From Nostoc indistinguendum CM1-VF10 (GTDB lineage Bacteria > Cyanobacteriota > Cyanobacteriia > Cyanobacteriales > Nostocaceae), in contig JAHHHS010000002.1 of assembly GCA_019359215.1 (NCBI GenBank), forward strand, positions 62,001 to 126,000: DNA of 64,000 nucleotides, read 5' to 3'. Positions within the stretch are counted from its first letter, which is position 1, and every line of letters begins with the position of its first letter. The notes below the pieces were generated by a model. That model ran no database searches, was not told the origin of the DNA, and saw only the letters and a program-made list of their open reading frames with translations. Below, piece by piece: positions 1 to 8,065 of the stretch. The position numbers were made by a program, and so were the translations under genes.

Positions 1-2
1 TG

Positions 3-623
3 CACTCTACCCGACGGACTGCTTGGAGCGTCGCTAATGGACAAGTTGATCTGGCAATTATCGGCGGTGAAATTCCCGGTGAACTATCAGAATCTTTGGA
101 AGTTATTTCTTACGCTGAAGACGAACTAGTGCTAATTCTACCTATCTTTCATCCCTTTACCAAACTTGAAAAAATCCAAAAAGAAGACCTATACAAATTA
201 CAATTCATTGCCCTAGATTCCCAATCGACTATCCGTAAAGTAATTGACCAAGTGCTAGCACGCTGTGAAATTGATACCAGACGTTTTAAGGTTGAAATGG
301 AATTAAACTCTATTGAAGCAATTAAAAATGCTGTGCAATCTGGTTTGGGGGCTGCCTTTGTTTCAACTAGTGCGATCGCTAAAGAGTTACAAATGGGGGT
401 TCTACACCGTACCCCCATTGAAGGCGTCGTTGTTAAACGGACACTATGGCTGATTTTTAATCCTAATCGCTATAGATCCAAGGCGGCAGAGGCTTTTAGT
501 CGGGAAATTTTGCCCCAGTTTGCTAATCCTGGATGGAGTCAAGATGTGTTAACATTGGCACAAAAAAACATAGTGTTAGCTACATTAGATGGAGCAATGC
601 CCAACTCCTCGGGCGAAGACTAA
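3..623 (+). CDS. rbcR: LysR-family regulator RbcR-like, C-terminal part (5' end outside window)
   Basis: The reading frame is open from the first bases of the window, so the N-terminal helix-turn-helix is missing. What remains is the substrate-binding half: [19 protein letters not shown] at the left edge, then the second lobe with [19 protein letters not shown], typical of LysR effector domains. The sequence resembles the cyanobacterial/chloroplast RbcR (Ycf30) group, which controls Rubisco and carbon-assimilation genes in response to metabolites. Assignment to RbcR rather than NdhR or CmpR is from recall of the family sequence. It ends with TAA and is followed by a repeat-rich spacer. Confidence 0.8.
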   Translation, partial: HSTRRTAWSVANGQVDLAIIGGEIPGELSESLEVISYAEDELVLILPIFHPFTKLEKIQKEDLYKLQFIALDSQSTIRKVIDQVLARCEIDTRRFKVEMELNSIEAIKNAVQSGLGAAFVSTSAIAKELQMGVLHRTPIEGVVVKRTLWLIFNPNRYRSKAAEAFSREILPQFANPGWSQDVLTLAQKNIVLATLDGAMPNSSGED

Positions 624-668
624 CAATCTGGTCATTAGTCTTAGCCTTAGGGCGTCTAGGTCATTTGG

Positions 669-836
669 TAGTTCGTAATTCGTAATTCGTAATTATTATC
701 CCATAGCTTTTCGCGTAACCTGTCGTAGGCAAGCTAAAAATTTGACATCAGTAAAAAGTTTCGTGTTCTTGATAAAGAAATTTAGTTTCTATGTAACCTG
801 AATCAATTACGAATTACGTTATATCAATTACGAATT
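669..836. repeat. inverted pair of GTAATTC-type heptamer repeats
   Basis: The left part (669-694) has three tandem copies of the heptamer TTCGTAA. The right part (805-836) has the complementary AATTACGAATTAC twice. The two halves could pair across about 110 bases. This is the short tandem repeat type common in Nostoc spacers; no gene is seen between rbcR and the kinase. Confidence 0.6.
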
Positions 837-862
837 ATTTTGACTAATGACTAATCACGAAA

Positions 863-2263
863 ATGGAAGTTTACTGTACTCGTCCACGTTGCCCACGCCC
901 ACAAAACTATTTTGCCGATTTAGATGATATTACGACGCTGAAAACAACGCAGCAGAAGTACTGTACTACCTGTGGTATGCCATTGCTGCTAGATGGTCGA
1001 TATGTCCCCGTGAAGCTATTGGGAAGGGGCGGATTTGGAGCAGCCTTTTTGGCACGCGATCGCCGAATACCCGGAATGCGTCAATGCGTAGTTAAGCAGT
1101 TTCAACCATCGGGCAATTTAACCTTAAATCAACTGCAACAAGCACAGTTGATGTTTGAAAGAGAAGCAGAAGTTTTAGCACAACTTGGTAACGATCACGA
1201 GCAAATACCTGACTTGTTTGCTTTCTTTCCGGTGATAGTTAATGGTTTGCAACCAGGACAGCAAGACCAGTTTTTTTACTTGGTACAAGAATATATTAAT
1301 GGGCAAAACTTAGAGGAAGAATTAGTTCAACATGGCAAATTTTCTGAGCAGCAAATCTTGGAGGTGCTGCAAGAAATCTTGAAAGTGCTAAAATTTGTAC
1401 ATGATAGAGGGATTATCCACAGAGATATTAAACCATCTAATATCATGCGTCGTCGTGATGGTAGACTTTTTTTACTAGATTTTGGCGCAGTTAAGCAAGT
1501 AACAAATGCTGCGCTAGGTGCTGCTTCTTCCACAGGAATTTATTCTATGGGATTTGCGCCGCCTGAGCAGATGGCTGGGGGTCAAGTATTTCCATCTACA
1601 GATTTATACGCCTTAGCTGTAACTCTTATTACTTTGTTGACAAATCAGGAAGCAATTAAACTGTTTGATGCTTATACCAACCAGTGGAAATGGCGAATGC
1701 AAGTCACTATTAACCCTCGCCTTGCTGATATTTTAGATAAGATGCTGCTACCTGCTGCTAATCAGCGCTTTCAATCGGCGCAGGAGGTTTTAGATGCACT
1801 TAACTCACAGCCTCTAGCAGCTACACAACTTAATTCGCCCTCTGTAACCCTTCCGCCCCAACCACCCAAAGGAGGTTCTAACCCCGTCGTTCCTCGCCGT
1901 CCACCAACTCAACCAGCCTTTTCTACAGTGGAATTATTGGGTGGGGCAGCATTTAGTGGGTTTGAGGGGGCATTGATAGCGATCGCTCTCTTGAGTCTAG
2001 TAAAATCGCCAATAGTTACTTTAAGTATTGCATTTGTAATTTTGGGGATACTGATATTTGCCCAAACTAGACGGTGGATTGAAAAGTTCGATTTATTAAT
2101 TATTCCAACAATTACTGTTGCAATTATTTTTTTTCTCCCTTTTTTACAAGGCGGGCTTGGCATTAAAGTAGTAGTTTTTTTAGCAGTTGGAGCAGGCTTA
2201 ATAGCGATTTCCTTAACAGCAATATTTCGACTTATTTATAAATTATTATCTCTCTTACTTTAA
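863..2263 (+). CDS. Hanks-type Ser/Thr protein kinase with N-terminal zinc ribbon and C-terminal membrane segments
   Basis: Cysteines 5, 10, 34 and 37 form a CxxxxC...CxxC zinc-ribbon at the N-terminus. The kinase domain follows: glycine loop GRGGFG (54-59), VVK lysine near residue 79, catalytic HRDIKPSN near 187 and metal-binding DFGA near 206, so all key catalytic residues are present. A proline-rich linker leads to about 100 hydrophobic residues at the C-terminus that look like several membrane helices, so the kinase probably sits on the cytoplasmic face of a membrane. The gene ends 26 bases before a PstS-like gene on the same strand and the two may be co-transcribed. A similar zinc-ribbon kinase lies at 62402-63541. 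Substrate unknown. Confidence 0.9.
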   Translation: MEVYCTRPRCPRPQNYFADLDDITTLKTTQQKYCTTCGMPLLLDGRYVPVKLLGRGGFGAAFLARDRRIPGMRQCVVKQFQPSGNLTLNQLQQAQLMFEREAEVLAQLGNDHEQIPDLFAFFPVIVNGLQPGQQDQFFYLVQEYINGQNLEEELVQHGKFSEQQILEVLQEILKVLKFVHDRGIIHRDIKPSNIMRRRDGRLFLLDFGAVKQVTNAALGAASSTGIYSMGFAPPEQMAGGQVFPSTDLYALAVTLITLLTNQEAIKLFDAYTNQWKWRMQVTINPRLADILDKMLLPAANQRFQSAQEVLDALNSQPLAATQLNSPSVTLPPQPPKGGSNPVVPRRPPTQPAFSTVELLGGAAFSGFEGALIAIALLSLVKSPIVTLSIAFVILGILIFAQTRRWIEKFDLLIIPTITVAIIFFLPFLQGGLGIKVVVFLAVGAGLIAISLTAIFRLIYKLLSLLL

Positions 2264-2289
2264 AAAACTTTTGGTGCTAACAGCTAACT

Positions 2290-3333
2290 ATGTCTCAGAA
2301 AAACGAAACACTTAGTCTTTTCTTAGCTGCTATGATCACCATCGGCTTAATATTTAGTGGCTTATGGTTTTTTATGGAACGGTGGGCGCAACTAAATGGA
2401 ACTGTTGCTAAACCTTCGGGGATTGGTAACACAGATAATCCTATGAACCAGTTGCTCAGTAAATGTAACGTGCCCAACCTCCCAGAGGGGACATTCAACT
2501 ATGGTGGTAGCACAACCTGGGCACCAATCCGTAAGGACGTAGATACCGTACTGCAAAGCCTGTGCCCTCGGTTTGTTTTACGCTATACTCAACCCCCCTC
2601 AGGTCAACCCGGATCTGGAACTGGTATTCGGATGTTGATAGATAATCAACTAGCTTTTTCTCAATCTTCTCGTTCAGTTAAAGCTGAAGAAAATGCCGAA
2701 GCTAGACAAAAAGGATTTAGTTTGAAAGAAATTCCAGTGGGGATTGATGGCATTGCGATCGCAGTTAACCACAATCTCAATGTCCCTGGTTTAACTGTCG
2801 CCCAAGTCAAAGACATCTACACGGGCAAAATTACTAATTGGCAACAAGTAGGTGGCCCGAATTTACCAATTACAGTCTACTCTCGCAGCAAAGAAGCTGG
2901 GGGCACAGTAGAGTTCTTTGTCGAAAATGTTTTAAATAAAGAGAATTTTGGTGCCAACGTTAGTTATATTGGCACGACCACGGAAGCAGTACGAAAAGTG
3001 GCGGTGAATAATGGTGCAATTTACTATGCTTCTGCCCCAGAGATTGTACCCCAGTGTACGATTAAGTCACTACCAATAGGACGGTCAAGCGGTCAATTTG
3101 TACCTCCCTACCAAGAACCGTTTGTACCTCAATCTGAATGTCCCAGTAAGCGTAATCAGTTGAATAGTCAGGCATTTCGTAGTGGAGACTATGCAATTAC
3201 TCGCAATTTATTTGTAATTGTTAAACCGAATGGTCAAACAGATCAGCAAGCTGGGGAAGCTTATGCAAATTGGCTGTTGACACCTCAGAGTCAAGAACTG
3301 ATCGAAAAGGCTGGATTTGTCAGAATTAAATGA
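2290..3333 (+). CDS. membrane-anchored PstS-like substrate-binding protein (copy 1)
   Basis: 347 residues. The N-terminus MSQKNET leads into one hydrophobic segment (about residues 8-28) without a clear signal-peptidase site, so it is probably a membrane anchor. The rest is a PstS-type periplasmic binding domain: YGGSTTWAPIR, SGTGIRML, QSSR, the DIYTGKITNW motif usual in PstS proteins, and an SR...GGTVEFF stretch corresponding to the phosphate loop. No pstC, pstA or pstB gene is near, so a sensor role is more likely than transport; that is inference. It follows the kinase gene by 26 bases and has a close paralogue at 3739-4785. The ligand may be phosphate or another oxyanion. Confidence 0.88.
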   Translation: MSQKNETLSLFLAAMITIGLIFSGLWFFMERWAQLNGTVAKPSGIGNTDNPMNQLLSKCNVPNLPEGTFNYGGSTTWAPIRKDVDTVLQSLCPRFVLRYTQPPSGQPGSGTGIRMLIDNQLAFSQSSRSVKAEENAEARQKGFSLKEIPVGIDGIAIAVNHNLNVPGLTVAQVKDIYTGKITNWQQVGGPNLPITVYSRSKEAGGTVEFFVENVLNKENFGANVSYIGTTTEAVRKVAVNNGAIYYASAPEIVPQCTIKSLPIGRSSGQFVPPYQEPFVPQSECPSKRNQLNSQAFRSGDYAITRNLFVIVKPNGQTDQQAGEAYANWLLTPQSQELIEKAGFVRIK

Positions 3334-3494
3334 TCAAAGGATCAAAGCGGTTAGGTTTAGCGAAATAATCAAATTAGAACTTATACAAAAACTTTCTTAA
3401 ACTTTTATTTATCGTGCATCTGGAATGGTTCGTTTTTACCTCCAGACGTAGGTTTTACAAATAATAAATGTTTTTATTTTATTTAAATTTGTTC

Positions 3495-3635
3495 ATGTCA
3501 CAAAAGAATGAAACTAAAGTTTTAGCTTTGACCCTGCTGTTGACCGCTGGAATAGTTGGCGGTAGTGTTTGGTGGTTTACTAACAATGGGGTCAAAATTA
3601 GTAATAGTATCACTCAAAATCAGTCCAACTTGTAA
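3495..3635 (+). pseudogene. remnant of a third PstS-like gene (N-terminal anchor only)
   Basis: A 46-codon frame starts MSQKNETKVLALTLLLTAG and matches the N-terminal anchor of both neighbouring PstS-like proteins, then stops after QNQSNL at TAA. No binding-domain sequence follows before the next gene at 3739. This looks like what is left of a tandem copy after an internal deletion. It could still be translated as a short membrane peptide, but nothing shows that it is. Confidence 0.75.
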
Positions 3636-3738
3636 AAATTGTTCCTGGTTCCCGTCCTCCCAATACAATCTCAAGTAGCAAGCGCTTATTAAGTCAAGCA
3701 CTTATCTTATATTGAATGGACGCACGGGTAATCCTACT

Positions 3739-4785
3739 ATGTCCCAAAAAAATGAAACAACTATTCTTGTCTTATCCATCCTAATCACGGCCGGGCTAAT
3801 AGCTGGCGGTTTTTGGTGGTTTACTAGAAAGTCTGGTGTTGATTTAAATACAATTAATTCTGGTAACACCAAAATGCCCCAAGCCGCGTCAAAACAGCCT
3901 AGTAGCAATACTTTCACTTCAGTAGAGAATGTTCCTACAGGATTATTTAATTACGGAGGCAGTACATCTTGGGCACCAATTCGGCTGGTAGTTGATTCAG
4001 CAATTCAAGCGGCGCGACCAGAACTGCGGCTGCGCTATGTAGAACCCAGTAATGCATCTCCTGGTTCTGGTACTGGCATTCAATCTCTGATAGACGGTCA
4101 ACTAGCCTTTGCCCAGTCCTCCCGACCAATTCTAGATCAGGAATTAAGTCGTGCCCAGCAGCGTGGGTTGACTTTGAAACAAATTCCCGTGGCAATTGAT
4201 GGTTTGGCAGTTGCAGTTAACCCCAACCTTAATATCCAAGGGCTAACGGTAGACCAGTTAAAGTCAATTTACACAGGCAAAATCAATAATTGGAGCCAGG
4301 TGGGCGGGCCCAATATTCCGATTAAGCCTTATTCCCGCCGCATTGCTGATGGCGGTACGGTGGAACTTTTTGTCCAAGATATCTTGGGTGGTCAAGCTTT
4401 CAGCTCCAATGTGGAATTTCTCTCCACAACCACCCAAGCCTTGCAAAAATTGGCTGGTAGTCCTGGTAGCATCTACTACGCTTCTGCCCCAGAGGTGATT
4501 CCTCAATGCTCAATCAAAGCCTTGCCGTTGGGGCGGACGCAAGGGCAATATATTGCTCCATACCAGGAACCATCTGTCCTCCCGTCCGAATGTCCTGGTA
4601 AACGGAACAAATTGAACATTGAGGCTTTCCAATCAGGAAAATACCCGATTACCCGCAATCTGTTTGTGGTGGTCAAACAGAATGGTCAGACTGAGCAGCA
4701 AGCAGGTGTCGCTTACGCCGACTTACTGCTGACCGAGCAGGGACAGGAACTTATTTCCCAAGCTGGGTTTGTCAAAATTCGCTGA
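3739..4785 (+). CDS. membrane-anchored PstS-like substrate-binding protein (copy 2)
   Basis: 348 residues from the ATG at 3739, chosen because MSQKNETT matches the start of the two upstream copies; the frame is open nine codons further up. One N-terminal membrane segment is followed by a PstS-like domain with YGGSTSWAPIR, GSGTGIQSL, QSSRP, SIYTGKINNW and GGTVELF. It is closely similar along its length to 2290-3333, so the two are tandem duplicates. No ABC permease or ATPase genes adjoin. Probably an extracytoplasmic oxyanion-binding sensor linked to the kinase at 863-2263; the link is inferred from position. Confidence 0.88.
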   Translation: MSQKNETTILVLSILITAGLIAGGFWWFTRKSGVDLNTINSGNTKMPQAASKQPSSNTFTSVENVPTGLFNYGGSTSWAPIRLVVDSAIQAARPELRLRYVEPSNASPGSGTGIQSLIDGQLAFAQSSRPILDQELSRAQQRGLTLKQIPVAIDGLAVAVNPNLNIQGLTVDQLKSIYTGKINNWSQVGGPNIPIKPYSRRIADGGTVELFVQDILGGQAFSSNVEFLSTTTQALQKLAGSPGSIYYASAPEVIPQCSIKALPLGRTQGQYIAPYQEPSVLPSECPGKRNKLNIEAFQSGKYPITRNLFVVVKQNGQTEQQAGVAYADLLLTEQGQELISQAGFVKIR

Positions 4786-4863
4786 CAAGAGCGATCGCCT
4801 TCGTTGGGGCATAGTCCATCACACTCAGGCAGAGTGGCGGAAATCGCCTCTCTGAATTGTGCT

Positions 4864-5583
4864 TTAACCAGCTCTATTAATCGACTCTGCTGGCAAGCAA
4901 ATGAGATTATCCCCTTGGGTGAGGATTAAGCCACGTTGACGTAGCTTACCCATCAAGCGGGTAACGGTGACACGGGTCGAACCAATCGCGCTCCCAATTT
5001 GGGCATGGGTGAGGGGAAAGGGCAGACAATAGCCGCGAATCACATCAGGATCTGTGTCGCTCATTGCTGGCTCTCCATATTCCTCAATTAACAATGTGAG
5101 AAATCCTAAGAGTCGGTCAATTGTGCGGCGTTGTCCCAAGGCACTCAGCCACAGTAGCTTACGCTGGTGCTGATACCTAAAGGCATCCATAACTTCACGA
5201 CGGAAGTGAGGCCAGTTGTCTAAATCGTGCCAGTACATCCACAACACCGCAGTTTGGTCAACATGGGCGTAAGACTGGAGTGTGAATGGTGACTGAGCAA
5301 CAATTTCAAATGGCTGTCCCGCTCCCACAAAACCCAAAAACGCTTCTTCTGGGGTTCTGTTAATTCGTCGAGACGTTAGCTGGCTAGCAGTCGCACTAAC
5401 TTGGGCGGTTCCTACCATGCGGATCGCACCCCTTTGCACCAAATATAGCAAGCCAGGCCGGGCTGGAATGCGCTCATCTTTGCTAAAGGTACGGCAGCGA
5501 TAGTGTTCTTGAGCCCAGTCAAGAATGCGTTGCCAAGTCAAAAAAGGCCGTGATGCCTCAGAAAAGGAGGATGGAGATTGCAT
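4864..5583 (-). CDS. Crp/Fnr-family transcriptional regulator
   Basis: The N-terminal half is a cyclic-nucleotide-binding-type beta-barrel (PGLLYLVQRGAIRMVG). The C-terminal half has a winged helix with LTHAQIGSAIGSTRVTVTR as the recognition helix-turn-helix, as in NtcA and other Crp-family proteins. I chose the methionine at 5583 (MQSPSSFSEAS), giving 239 residues, because homology seems to begin there; the frame is open for 36 more codons to 5691. The sequence resembles the heterocyst regulator DevH of Anabaena, but I cannot confirm that from sequence alone. It converges with the PstS-like gene ending at 4785. Confidence 0.8.
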   Translation of the reverse strand: MQSPSSFSEASRPFLTWQRILDWAQEHYRCRTFSKDERIPARPGLLYLVQRGAIRMVGTAQVSATASQLTSRRINRTPEEAFLGFVGAGQPFEIVAQSPFTLQSYAHVDQTAVLWMYWHDLDNWPHFRREVMDAFRYQHQRKLLWLSALGQRRTIDRLLGFLTLLIEEYGEPAMSDTDPDVIRGYCLPFPLTHAQIGSAIGSTRVTVTRLMGKLRQRGLILTQGDNLICLPAESINRAG

Positions 5584-5899
5584 AGGTAACAAAGAGCGTT
5601 CGGCTGAAGACAAAGACGTGATCAAAAGGTGCAAGGAGTGTCTTTGTGTTGGCGAGGCAGGCTTAACGCCTAACAGCGTCAGCCAATCCAATCCAAAGAA
5701 TAGAAAGCAAATTACTCTCTACTCTTTTGTTATACTTCCTACTGTACAATGATGGTAGTAAAGTTTACTTTCTATTTATCGATTATTCATCAAATTTTAT
5801 CCTCTTCTCATTTTTCTTTATCTGAATTAAATTTATATCGCAAGACAGATGACAGAAAATCAAAAAATATATTTTACATGATTATTCCAATAAAATTAC

Positions 5900-6802
5900 G
5901 TGCATCATAAATTACTAGTTAGCAAATATACGTCACTTAAACAGCTAGTATATAGTTACTTTATAAAAATACTAAGCATTAATACTTACAAGGACAAAAA
6001 TACATTCATAAAAGATGAAATAAATCATCTATATAAAGATAGAGATGAAAGTAGGGTTTTATATATCTCAAGTGTGGTTCTGCGACTGTCAAAATCTCAG
6101 AATCGAAAAACTATGGAGCTTGCCAATGCGATCGCCTCTGATTTATTGAAGATTTGTGACGACGTTTTTAGCGTCCAAATTGTTCCTCCTGGGTGGATAC
6201 ATTTTGAATTGACTCACTCGACGTTAGCGACTTGGTTACAAAGTCTTATAGTCGGGAGTTTAGGGGGAGCAGGGGAGGATGAGGGAGATGAGGAAGACAA
6301 GGCGAATAACCAATGCCCAATGCCCAATGCCCAATGCCCACTGTCCAATTCATTGTTTGCTGTTCAGTACGCCCATGCACGTTGCTGTTCGCTAGTGCTG
6401 CTGGCTCACCGAGAGGGATTGATTAAACTTAGAGAACCAGTTCCAAATACTAGTCCAGCTTTTTGGGATGTTATCTCCCCTAATCCCTTACCTTGGCTCA
6501 ATGGTGACGGAAGACTGCGGCTAAATCACCCAAATGAGCGTCGTCTAATTGCCGAGTTAGTAAAAGTAGTAGATAACATAGAGTGCGCTGATATTAAGGA
6601 TTCTGTGAAATGGGAAAAAGTAGCGCTGAGTTTGAGCCAAGCTTTTGAAAATTTCTGGTCTAATTGCCGGATTTGGGGTGAGGTGAAAATTACCTCACCA
6701 GAACTAACCCAAGCCAGACTTGGATTGCTTATGGCTACCCAATCAGTATTAAGGTTTGTCCTAGAGGAAAGCTTGGGTATTATTGCGCCCTTGGAGTTAT
6801 AA
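5900..6802 (+). CDS. stand-alone DALR anticodon-binding-domain protein
   Basis: 300 residues from a GTG start. The C-terminal part resembles the DALR anticodon-binding domain of arginyl-tRNA synthetase (VQYAHARCCSLVLLAHREG..., then a helical region ending LGIIAPLEL), but there is no synthetase catalytic core. Such free-standing DALR proteins occur across cyanobacteria with unproven function; a tRNA-binding role is only a guess. The middle holds an odd low-complexity linker rich in G, D and E, followed by codons made from a CCAATGC heptamer repeat (6310-6337) that normally sits in spacers. The frame stays open through it. Confidence 0.75.
   Translation: MHHKLLVSKYTSLKQLVYSYFIKILSINTYKDKNTFIKDEINHLYKDRDESRVLYISSVVLRLSKSQNRKTMELANAIASDLLKICDDVFSVQIVPPGWIHFELTHSTLATWLQSLIVGSLGGAGEDEGDEEDKANNQCPMPNAQCPLSNSLFAVQYAHARCCSLVLLAHREGLIKLREPVPNTSPAFWDVISPNPLPWLNGDGRLRLNHPNERRLIAELVKVVDNIECADIKDSVKWEKVALSLSQAFENFWSNCRIWGEVKITSPELTQARLGLLMATQSVLRFVLEESLGIIAPLEL
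6310..6337 (+). repeat. four tandem CCAATGC heptamers inside a coding region
   Basis: Exact 7-bp unit repeated four times. Because 28 is not a multiple of three, the repeat is read in changing codon phase within the DALR gene, giving the stretch NQCPMPNAQCPLSN. The purine-rich bases just before it (GGGGGAGCAGGGGAGG) also look like spacer DNA. Confidence 0.85.
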
Positions 6803-6907
6803 ATCGGTAATGTCGCTTAGGTATAAAATAAAAAGTTTTATAATAGCTATTGACTCAATGCATCACCTCAGCTACATTATCAGGTGTGTGAGGAGCGAAC
6901 CAGCTAG

Positions 6908-6943
6908 GGCACCGAGACGAAACACGGCCAGTCGTCGGTGTCC
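6908..6943 (+). terminator. hairpin between convergent genes
   Basis: GGCACCGA pairs with TCGGTGTCC (one bulged T), extended by GAC/GTC inside, giving about 11 pairs around a 12-base loop, followed by TTTCTGATTT. It lies downstream of the DALR gene and before the convergent HAD gene, so it is most simply a terminator. A small structured RNA is an alternative; GCTCCTCACAC on the opposite strand at about 6886-6896 recalls the Yfr1 core but the rest does not fit. Confidence 0.5.
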
Positions 6944-6991
6944 TTTCTGATTTATAGATTTATATGGGTTAGGTTTGAAAAAGTGCCCTCA

Positions 6992-7861
6992 TTACAGTAA
7001 AAACTTTTCAATTGCTACTGCTGCTCCATCTTCCTCTACGCTAGGAGCTACCCACTGCGCGATCGCTTGCACTCCTACTGGTGCATTGCCCATAGCTACA
7101 CCGAGGCCAACAGACTCCAGCATTTCGAGATCATTGAAGTTATCACCAATCGCCATAACGTTGGCTATCTCTAATCCCAGCAATTCTTCGGCTAGGTAAC
7201 GCACAGCAGTTCCTTTATTCACAGAGGCGTTAGTTGCTTCAAAGAAGGTAGCAACAGATGTTGTGAGATAAAGTTCAGCAGGTGTGTATTGGCGGCGCAA
7301 ATTCCCCAATAGCTTGTCGATCACATCAATGTCATCAGACAAAGCGAGAATTTTTGTCGGTTCATTGGTTAAGGTTTGGCGCAAATCACCCACAGGAATC
7401 GCGATAATACCAGAACGTTCTGCATAAATTTGGGTTTCTCTGGTTAACTCACGGACGTATAGCTGATCATTGATGTAGAAGTGGATAGATAGGAGCGATC
7501 GCAACTCAGGTTGTTCAAAATAGTCTATTAGCTGGTAGGCGATTTCCCTAGAAATAGTCCAATGGCGATGAATTTTTTGGGTAATGGGGTCTTGAATCCA
7601 GGCTCCCTGATAGGCCATTAATGGTAGGGTAGAGCCAATTTCTTGGTGAAAGCGCAAGGCTGAACGATACATTCGACCTGTAGCGATCGCTACTTGAATT
7701 CCTTTTGCTTGCGCTGCCACAATAGCTTGCTTTACACCTGTGTTGATGGTGTTAGAATGTCCTGCGATCGTGCCATCTATATCCAAAACTAGTAGTTTAA
7801 TGTCTTTTACAGCAGCCTGATTATCAGTAGATGCCGAATGTGTAGCAGATGCTTTCTGCAT
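6992..7861 (-). CDS. Cof-type HAD-IIB family hydrolase
   Basis: 289 residues. HAD motif I is LLVLDIDGTIAG (nucleophile DxDGT) near residue 26; motif II is the IATGR threonine; the C-terminal MAIGDNFNDLEML carries the acidic motif IV residues and the preceding NKGTAV lysine motif III. A large C2-type cap domain lies between, as in the Cof/YbhA group, which dephosphorylates sugar phosphates, flavin or PLP-type substrates. The specific substrate cannot be read from sequence. It is divergent from polA, with a 204-base spacer. Confidence 0.88.
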   Translation of the reverse strand: MQKASATHSASTDNQAAVKDIKLLVLDIDGTIAGHSNTINTGVKQAIVAAQAKGIQVAIATGRMYRSALRFHQEIGSTLPLMAYQGAWIQDPITQKIHRHWTISREIAYQLIDYFEQPELRSLLSIHFYINDQLYVRELTRETQIYAERSGIIAIPVGDLRQTLTNEPTKILALSDDIDVIDKLLGNLRRQYTPAELYLTTSVATFFEATNASVNKGTAVRYLAEELLGLEIANVMAIGDNFNDLEMLESVGLGVAMGNAPVGVQAIAQWVAPSVEEDGAAVAIEKFLL

Positions 7862-8065
7862 AATTTCCTAGATTTTAAGTTCCAGTAAGAGGTTAACAGG
7901 CTCTAGCAACCAGTGGGGAGTAGTGGAAAAAATTGGATGTTTTTTATTTAGAAGTCCCTTAATACACAAAAACTACGCTATTGTTACCAAAGCAAAGCTG
8001 AACTAGCATCTCTAGCATCTGAAAATTGCTAACTATGTGACAAAGCTTCTGGCTAAAATAAGGCT

